Part shown: positions 1 through 3,891 of the stretch, in pieces
How positions within the stretch are numbered: the stretch's first letter is position 1
Layout of the letters: each line of letters begins with the position of its first letter
Assembly (NCBI GenBank): GCA_015062715.1
Contig: SUUD01000156.1
Coordinates: 1 to 5,223, forward strand
Direction: 5' to 3'
DNA from: Olsenella sp.
Lineage (GTDB): Bacteria > Actinomycetota > Coriobacteriia > Coriobacteriales > Atopobiaceae
Length of the DNA stretch: 5,223 nucleotides
The notes under the pieces: model-generated
Told to the model about the DNA's origin: nothing
What the model saw: the letters and a program-made list of their open reading frames with translations, nothing else
Database searches by the model: none
Made by a program: the position numbers and the translations under genes

Positions 1-15
1 TACGGGCGAGTCATG

Positions 16-45
16 AGCGCAGCGAATGAGCGAGCGGAGCGAGCG
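16..45. repeat. Short AGCG-rich low-complexity repeat
   Basis: Six copies of AGCG lie within 30 bases, at 16-19, 21-24, 29-32, 33-36, 38-41 and 42-45. All are in the same orientation, so the plus strand is purine-rich and the minus strand reads as CGCT-rich. The spacing (4 or 5 bases, once 8) is not a codon period. It lies just beyond the 3' end of the minus-strand PHP gene. It may be simple sequence or a fragment of a dispersed intergenic repeat; one copy in one window cannot tell these apart. Confidence 0.45.
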
Positions 46-58
46 CCGAGCCCGAGGT

Positions 59-86
59 GGGACAAATCCTCCGGGGTGAGTGTCCC
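59..86 (-). terminator. Weak hairpin after the PHP gene, possible terminator
   Basis: GGGACA at 59-64 pairs with TGTCCC at 81-86 around a 16-base loop. On the minus strand this sits 16 bases past the stop codon of the PHP gene, which is where a terminator would be expected. The stem is only 6 bp, the loop is long, and no T-run follows on the minus strand, so intrinsic termination is doubtful and Rho-dependent ending is just as likely. Confidence 0.2.
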
Positions 87-101
87 GGGGCGCAGAATGC
101 A

Positions 102-914
102 CTACAGCTCGAACGTCTCCCAGCCGCCGTCGACCGTGGGCGCGTCGAAGCCGCGGTAGCCGATGGCGTGGGCGTAGGCATAGGCGTCGCGAATGCCCCA
201 GCACACGTCGTGCGGCACGTGGGCGTCGCTGCCAAAGGTGATGGGCACGCCGGCGCGGAAGAAGCGGTCGAGCAGCTGGGGGCAGGGGTAGTACCCGCGG
301 ACGCTCTTGCGCAGGCCCGCCGTCGAGACCTCGACGTGCCGCCCCGTGTCATGGGCGCACTCGGCCATCTGGCCAAAGAGGGGGAGCAGGTCGATGGTGG
401 GCGCGAAGCCCTCGTTCACGAAGCGGAAGGCGAGGTCGGGGTGGGCCATCGAGTCGAAGGCCAGGGGGCTCTCGCAGGCACGGCACCACAGGTCAACGTA
501 GCGGCGCCACACCTGGTCAGCGCCGAGCTGCTCCCAGATGGTGCGATCGTCCGAGTCGTCGATCCAGTGCCCGTCGACCCAGTGGACCGAGCCCAGCCGG
601 AAGGTGGCGCCCTCGCTCCAGCGCCGCACGTTCTCCTCGCAGCCCTCGTACCAGTCGCACTCGAAGCCGAAGACGAGCTCCACCTCGGGGTGCTCCTCAC
701 GCACCCGTGCGATGTCGGCGGCATAGGCCGCTAGGTCCGCCCGGGGAACCTGGACCTCCTCGGCGGGGTCCATGGTCGTCGGGAGGGTCAGGTGATCGGT
801 GAGGGCGACCCTCTTGCAGCCCAGGCTGGCGGCGAAGGCCACGTTCTCGGCCAGGGCTCCCGTGCCGTCGGAGTGGTGCGTGTGGGTGTGACAGTCGATG
901 AGCGGGTGTTCCAT
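102..914 (-). CDS. PHP-domain phosphoesterase, histidinol-phosphatase (HisJ/HisK-type)
   Basis: This is a complete 270-residue cytoplasmic protein with no signal peptide or membrane segment. The metal-binding residues of a PHP phosphoesterase appear in order: HTHTHHSDG at 9-17 (His9, His11, Asp16), TDH at 39-41, Glu85 in GFE, His111 in GSVHW, His158 in MAHPD, and the C-terminal GSDAH at 228-232 (Asp230, His232). That set of residues and the length fit the histidinol-phosphatase branch, which dephosphorylates L-histidinol phosphate in histidine biosynthesis using bound metal ions. The start at 914 is chosen because GGGGAG lies just upstream and MEHPLIDCH is a normal PHP N-terminus; ATGs a few codons further up would place that site inside the gene. 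No other his gene is visible, so the substrate is inferred from family; another phosphate ester is possible. It is transcribed away from the peptide-transport operon. Confidence 0.85.
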   Translation of the reverse strand: MEHPLIDCHTHTHHSDGTGALAENVAFAASLGCKRVALTDHLTLPTTMDPAEEVQVPRADLAAYAADIARVREEHPEVELVFGFECDWYEGCEENVRRWSEGATFRLGSVHWVDGHWIDDSDDRTIWEQLGADQVWRRYVDLWCRACESPLAFDSMAHPDLAFRFVNEGFAPTIDLLPLFGQMAECAHDTGRHVEVSTAGLRKSVRGYYPCPQLLDRFFRAGVPITFGSDAHVPHDVCWGIRDAYAYAHAIGYRGFDAPTVDGGWETFEL

Positions 915-918
915 GACG

Positions 919-924
919 CTCCCC
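919..924 (-). promoter_or_regulatory. Ribosome binding site of the PHP gene
   Basis: On the minus strand this reads GGGGAG, four bases before the ATG at 914. The spacing is slightly short but the site decides the start: the two ATGs immediately upstream overlap or precede it, so they would have no comparable site of their own. Confidence 0.5.
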
Positions 925-979
925 ATCATGAGAATTAGCCTAAATACCAGCACTATTGCACATCCCAGAAAGCATAAAA

Positions 980-992
980 GACCCATTGGGTC
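980..992. promoter_or_regulatory. 13-base perfect palindrome, possible operator
   Basis: GACCCATTGGGTC consists of two perfect 6-base arms, GACCCA and TGGGTC, around a single central base. It lies within the AT-richer half of the divergent region, 66 bases upstream of the PHP start and about 190 bases upstream of the binding-protein start. Such symmetry fits a dimeric DNA-binding regulator that could act on one or both genes. No regulator gene is in the window and chance cannot be excluded. Confidence 0.3.
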
Positions 993-1006
993 AAGTCCTG
1001 CTCCGA

Positions 1007-1035
1007 TTGTTCCGTTTACCGTTTGGACATATACG
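1007..1035 (+). promoter_or_regulatory. Weak sigma-70-type promoter candidate for the transport operon
   Basis: TTGTTC at 1007-1012 and TATACG at 1030-1035 are separated by 17 bases. The -35 matches TTGACA at three of six positions and the -10 matches TATAAT at four of six. It was the best spaced pair found by eye upstream of the binding-protein gene and sits at the edge of the AT-richer zone. If real, transcription would start near 1042 and leave a leader of about 140 bases. Confidence 0.25.
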
Positions 1036-1138
1036 TTTGCGCAGGTCGCAAGGTGGCGCGGTTGCCGTTCGCGGAGAAGCGGAATGTGGCGGCATAACAC
1101 CTCACCTACCATTAGCGTGTCTAAGGTTTGTCGGTCGC

Positions 1139-1162
1139 GTGGGCAACGGGTGCCCGCCGGGC
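1139..1162 (+). promoter_or_regulatory. Overlapping alternative hairpins in the operon leader
   Basis: GGGCA at 1141-1145 can pair with TGCCC at 1151-1155 around ACGGG, extended by two outer pairs (one a wobble) from 1139-1140 to 1156-1157. GCCCG at 1152-1156 can instead pair with CGGGC at 1158-1162 around one base. The two cannot form together, and both end 12 to 18 bases before the ribosome binding site. In DNA this GC-rich such pairings arise easily; no known riboswitch or T-box sequence was recognised. Confidence 0.15.
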
Positions 1163-1174
1163 CACGAATCGAAA

Positions 1175-1181
1175 AGGAGAG
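1175..1181 (+). promoter_or_regulatory. Ribosome binding site of the binding-protein gene
   Basis: AGGAGAG lies with its AGGAG core six bases before the ATG at 1186. It fixes the start there: the open frame continues upstream to 898, but that extension has no comparable site and would put a long non-signal stretch ahead of the Tat signal. Confidence 0.85.
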
Positions 1182-1185
1182 AGAC

Positions 1186-2817
1186 ATGAAGAACAAGATC
1201 ACTCGTCGTAGCTTCCTCGGCGTTGCCGGTGCAACTGGTGCAGCCATGGCGCTCGCCGCCTGCGGTGGCGGCGGCTCCGACGCTCCCGCCGAGGAAGGCG
1301 GAGAGGAAGAGGCCGAGGCTGAGGGCGAGGCCGAGGGCGGCGCAGTCGCCGGCGGCGGCACCCTTGCCGTGGGCTCTGCCTATGGCCCCTCCTCGTTCGA
1401 TCCCGCGAACTGCTCCTCCGCGTTCTGCCTGAGCGCCAACATGAACGTCATGGAGGGCCTCTACGACATCGACTTCCACGACTACAGCACGCGCGACGGC
1501 GTCTGCGTGGGCGACCCCGTCTGGGTTGACGACACCCACGCCGAGATTACCATCCGCGAGGGCGCGGCGTTCTCCGACGGCACCCCCGTCACCCCCGAGG
1601 ACATCATCTACTCCTACACCCGCGCCACCGATCCCGAGGGCCTGTACATCGCGTTCCTCAGCATGATCACGGCCATGGAGAAGAAGGACGACACCACCCT
1701 CACGGTCGAGTGCTCCATCCCCAACTTCTCGCTGCTCAAGGACCGCCTGGCCATCATCAAGGTCATGCCGCAGACCCTCGATGCCGACACCGCCGCCGCT
1801 CAGCCCGTTGGCTCCGGCCCCTGGATGTACACCGAGGTCTCCGACACCTACGTCGTCCTCGAGCCCAACCCCAACTACAACGGCGCTCACCCCGCGCAGG
1901 ACGCTCAGCTGCGCATCGACTCCATGACCGACCCCACGGCCCGCGTCACCGCCCAGCAGGAGGGCACCACGCAGATCACCGAGTCCGTGCCGCCCGACAG
2001 CATCGAGCAGCTCGAGGCCGCCGGCTGCAAGGTTGACCAGGTCCAGGGCTTCGGCACCCGCTTCATCATGTTCAACGTCAAGAAGGCCCCGTGGGACAAG
2101 AAGGAGAACCGCCAGGCCGTCATGTATGCCCTCAACACGGACAACATGATCGCTAACGCCTTCTCCGGCCTCGCAGGCAAGCCCGACTGCTACCTGCCCG
2201 CGTCCTTCACCAACCACCACACGGCCGCCACGGTCTACAGCTACGACGTTGCCAAGGCGCAGGAGCTCGCCGACGGCATCTCCGGCACCATCGAGCTGCG
2301 CACCACCGACAACGCCCAGGTCGTCTCCATGGGCACCCAGGCCCAGCAGGACCTCCAGGACGCCTTCGGCGTGACCGTCAACCTCACGAGCGACCAGTCG
2401 CCCGCGACCTACGCGGCCATCGACCAGGCCGACGACTCCTGGGACATCCTCATCGCCCCCGGCGACCCGTCCTGCTTCGGCGGCGACACCGACCTGCTGC
2501 TCAACTGGTGGTTCGGTGACAACATCTGGATGAAGACCCGCTGCGCCTGGAACACCTCCGAGGAGTGGAAGCACGTCAACGAGCTCATGGCCACCGCCCT
2601 CACCCAGTCCGGTGACGAGCAGCAGGCCAGCTGGAACGAGGTCTTCGACATCCTCGCCGACCAGTGCGTCCTGTACCCGGTCCTCCAGGTCATCACCCCC
2701 ACGGGCTACTGGGACGTCGTCGACGGCGCCAGCCCCTCGGGCGTCTGCGTCCAGGGCTTCTCGGGCATCGGCACCACGGGCGTCTCCCTCACCGACGTCG
2801 TTACCGTTGCCGGCTAA
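1186..2817 (+). CDS. Peptide/nickel-type ABC transporter substrate-binding lipoprotein (SBP_bac_5 family, Tat signal)
   Basis: This 543-residue extracellular receptor should capture its ligand and deliver it to the permeases encoded downstream. The N-terminus has a twin-arginine motif, TRRSFLG (residues 6-12), a short hydrophobic stretch, and a lipobox LAAC with Cys26 as the lipidation site. This predicts export in folded form by Tat followed by membrane anchoring. Residues 27-58 form a flexible Gly/Glu-rich linker with nine Glu and one Asp between 32 and 52. The SBP_bac_5 body follows: GLYD near 91, AAFSDGTPVTPEDIIYSY at 127-144 (the family's F-x-DG-P-x-x-x-x-D pattern), PVGSGPW at 207-213, and an NPNYNG segment near 228-233. 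Length matches DppA/OppA proteins. Ten cysteines besides Cys26 are unusual. A di- or oligopeptide ligand is the family default; nickel, other metal complexes or sugars cannot be excluded. It is the first gene of the operon. Confidence 0.92.
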   Translation: MKNKITRRSFLGVAGATGAAMALAACGGGGSDAPAEEGGEEEAEAEGEAEGGAVAGGGTLAVGSAYGPSSFDPANCSSAFCLSANMNVMEGLYDIDFHDYSTRDGVCVGDPVWVDDTHAEITIREGAAFSDGTPVTPEDIIYSYTRATDPEGLYIAFLSMITAMEKKDDTTLTVECSIPNFSLLKDRLAIIKVMPQTLDADTAAAQPVGSGPWMYTEVSDTYVVLEPNPNYNGAHPAQDAQLRIDSMTDPTARVTAQQEGTTQITESVPPDSIEQLEAAGCKVDQVQGFGTRFIMFNVKKAPWDKKENRQAVMYALNTDNMIANAFSGLAGKPDCYLPASFTNHHTAATVYSYDVAKAQELADGISGTIELRTTDNAQVVSMGTQAQQDLQDAFGVTVNLTSDQSPATYAAIDQADDSWDILIAPGDPSCFGGDTDLLLNWWFGDNIWMKTRCAWNTSEEWKHVNELMATALTQSGDEQQASWNEVFDILADQCVLYPVLQVITPTGYWDVVDGASPSGVCVQGFSGIGTTGVSLTDVVTVAG

Positions 2818-2830
2818 GCCCACGTTTGGG

Positions 2831-2850
2831 ACCTGTGCCTGACACCAGGT
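2831..2850 (+). repeat. Small bulged hairpin containing GTGCCTGACAC
   Basis: ACCTGTG at 2831-2837 pairs with CAC-C-AGGT at 2843-2850, giving seven pairs with one bulged C and a five-base loop, CCTGA. It begins 13 bases after the stop codon of the binding-protein gene and ends six bases before the stronger hairpin, so two stem-loops stand in tandem at the mRNA 3' side. The compact GTGCCTGACAC core looks like intergenic repeat sequences, but no second copy is in the window. Confidence 0.3.
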
Positions 2851-2855
2851 AAAGA

Positions 2856-2886
2856 AGGGGCCCGGCGAACCATTTGCCGGGCCCCT
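2856..2886 (+). terminator. Strong intra-operon stem-loop (partial terminator or mRNA-stabilising element)
   Basis: AGGGGCCCGGC at 2856-2866 pairs perfectly with GCCGGGCCCCT at 2876-2886, an 11-bp, ten-GC-pair stem around a nine-base loop. It lies 38 bases after the binding-protein stop and 46 bases before the permease start. No proper T-run follows (the next bases are CACTACGTAC), so full intrinsic termination is unlikely. In binding-protein operons such structures often protect the receptor mRNA from 3' decay or reduce read-through, making more receptor than permease; that role is inferred from position. Confidence 0.55.
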
Positions 2887-2920
2887 CACTACGTACTTTC
2901 AAACCTCCAAGAACGAAGGG

Positions 2921-2925
2921 AGGAG
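2921..2925 (+). promoter_or_regulatory. Ribosome binding site that fixes a GTG start for permease 1
   Basis: AGGAG, inside the longer GGGAGGAG run at 2918-2925, sits seven bases before the GTG at 2933. It is a near-ideal site and supports the non-ATG start; the next methionine codon in frame falls inside the first membrane helix at residue 18, too late for a permease of this type. Confidence 0.85.
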
Positions 2926-2932
2926 AGCGACC

Positions 2933-3889
2933 GTGAATAACCTGCTGCGACTTGTCGGACGACGCCTCGTCGCGCTGCCGATCATGGCAATCGGCGTCAC
3001 GTTTCTCATCTTCTTTCTGATGTCGTTCTCGCCGATCGACCCGGCCTACAAGGCCCTTGGCGAGTCCGCAACGCCCGAGCAGATCCAGAAGTACCACGAG
3101 GAGTACGGCCTCGACGATCCCTGGCCGATCCGCTACGTGCGCTACATGGGCGACTTGCTCCATGGCGAGCTGGGCACCTACAGCGCCCAGCGCCGTCCCG
3201 TCTCCGACCGCATTGCCACGGCGCTGCCCGTCACCATGCAGCTCACCTTCTTTGGCCTGCTGCTGGGCACCATCGTGTCGTTCGCGCTGGGCATACTCGC
3301 CGCAATCTACCGCGATGGGTGGCCCGACCAGCTCATACGCGTCCTGTCGATCGCCGGCCTGGCGACCCCGTCGTTCTGGCTCGCGGTCCTGCTCATCCTC
3401 GTGTTCTCGTCCTACCTGCACCTGCTGCCCGCGTCGGGCCCACTGCCCAGCCCCACCAAGGACTTCGGCGCATACCTGGCGCGCATGATCATGCCCGCCG
3501 TCTCGCTTGCCGTGCCCCTCACCGGCCAGATGACGCGCATCGTGCGCACGGCCATGGTTGAGGAGCTCGACAAGGACTACGTCCGCACCGCCAAGGGCTC
3601 CGGCCTCCCCAAGGCCATCATCATCGGCAAGAACGTCCTCAGGAACGCCCTCATCACGCCGGTCACCACGCTCGGTATGAAGATCGGCTACCTCATGGGT
3701 GGCGCCGTCGTCATCGAGGTCATCTTCAACCTGCCCGGCATGGGCATGGCGATTCTTGACGGAGTCTCCGGCAACGAGCCCATGCTCGTCATGGGCGTCG
3801 TCATCGTGGTGGCGCTGTCGTTCATCATCATCAACATCGTCGTCGACATGCTCTACCTGCTCATCAACCCCAGGATTAGGAGCGTGTAG
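2933..3889 (+). CDS. DppB/OppB-type ABC transporter permease
   Basis: This 318-residue integral membrane protein should form half of the substrate channel, with the fused downstream permease as the other half. The first helix is at about residues 13-32, followed by a long external segment with the family's SPIDPAYKALG pattern (33-43) and YGLDDPWPIRYVRYMGDLL (58-76). Helices then run at about 98-122, 134-160, 185-203, 244-265 and 284-310, giving the usual six. The cytoplasmic EAA loop that contacts the ATPase is around 210-243 (DYVRTAKGSG, with Gly224 as the expected invariant glycine, then NVLRNALITP). The late NLPGMG at 266-271 is a further DppB/OppB hallmark. Length is typical (about 300-340). 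The gene begins with GTG, lies 115 bases after the receptor gene behind a strong stem-loop, and its stop is two bases before the next start. Confidence 0.93.
   Translation: MNNLLRLVGRRLVALPIMAIGVTFLIFFLMSFSPIDPAYKALGESATPEQIQKYHEEYGLDDPWPIRYVRYMGDLLHGELGTYSAQRRPVSDRIATALPVTMQLTFFGLLLGTIVSFALGILAAIYRDGWPDQLIRVLSIAGLATPSFWLAVLLILVFSSYLHLLPASGPLPSPTKDFGAYLARMIMPAVSLAVPLTGQMTRIVRTAMVEELDKDYVRTAKGSGLPKAIIIGKNVLRNALITPVTTLGMKIGYLMGGAVVIEVIFNLPGMGMAILDGVSGNEPMLVMGVVIVVALSFIIINIVVDMLYLLINPRIRSV
3878..3882 (+). promoter_or_regulatory. Ribosome binding site of the fused permease-ATPase gene
   Basis: AGGAG lies nine bases before the ATG at 3892 and inside the last codons of the preceding permease gene. 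This overlap, with only two bases between stop and start, points to translational coupling that would keep the two permease halves in balance. Confidence 0.75.
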
Positions 3890-3891
3890 CC

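Larger units (their letters stand above)
1..101. other. Gene-free left edge downstream of the PHP gene
   Basis: No coding region can be supported here. Two plus-strand frames close quickly, with TGA at 14-16 and TGA at 27-29, so either could be the last few codons of a gene starting left of the window, but there is nothing to identify it. The third frame runs on antisense into the PHP gene and is not convincing. The stretch holds an AGCG-rich repeat and a weak hairpin, described separately. Confidence 0.5.
915..1185. other. Divergent intergenic region between the PHP gene and transport operon
   Basis: These 271 bases separate two genes read in opposite directions, so promoters for both must lie here. 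The part from about 924 to 1035 is clearly richer in A and T than the flanking genes (for example AGAATTAGCCTAAATACC and AAAGCATAAAAG), which is typical of a promoter region in a GC-rich genome. The part from about 1040 to 1170 returns to high GC and probably forms the leader of the binding-protein mRNA. No convincing small ORF with its own ribosome binding site was seen. Confidence 0.7.

Noticed and set aside
57..734. Plus-strand open frame of 225 codons across the PHP gene
   Set aside because: The minus strand carries all PHP metal-binding motifs. The plus-strand translation is Ala/Val/Gly-rich without a recognisable domain.
898..1185. Upstream extension of the receptor gene to an ATG at 898
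   Set aside because: The extension would overlap the start of the divergent gene, lacks a good ribosome site, differs in composition and would bury the Tat signal about 96 residues inside the protein.
915..1361. Upstream extension of the PHP gene on the minus strand
   Set aside because: The frame stays open through the intergenic region and into the receptor gene, but the PHP fold begins at the ATG at 914, which has a ribosome site directly before it.
1102..2889. Minus-strand open frame of 595 codons across the receptor gene
   Set aside because: It is antisense to a gene with clear family motifs and a ribosome site. Its translation is rich in Gly, Val, Asp and Arg with no recognisable domain, which is what the reverse strand of GC-rich coding DNA gives.
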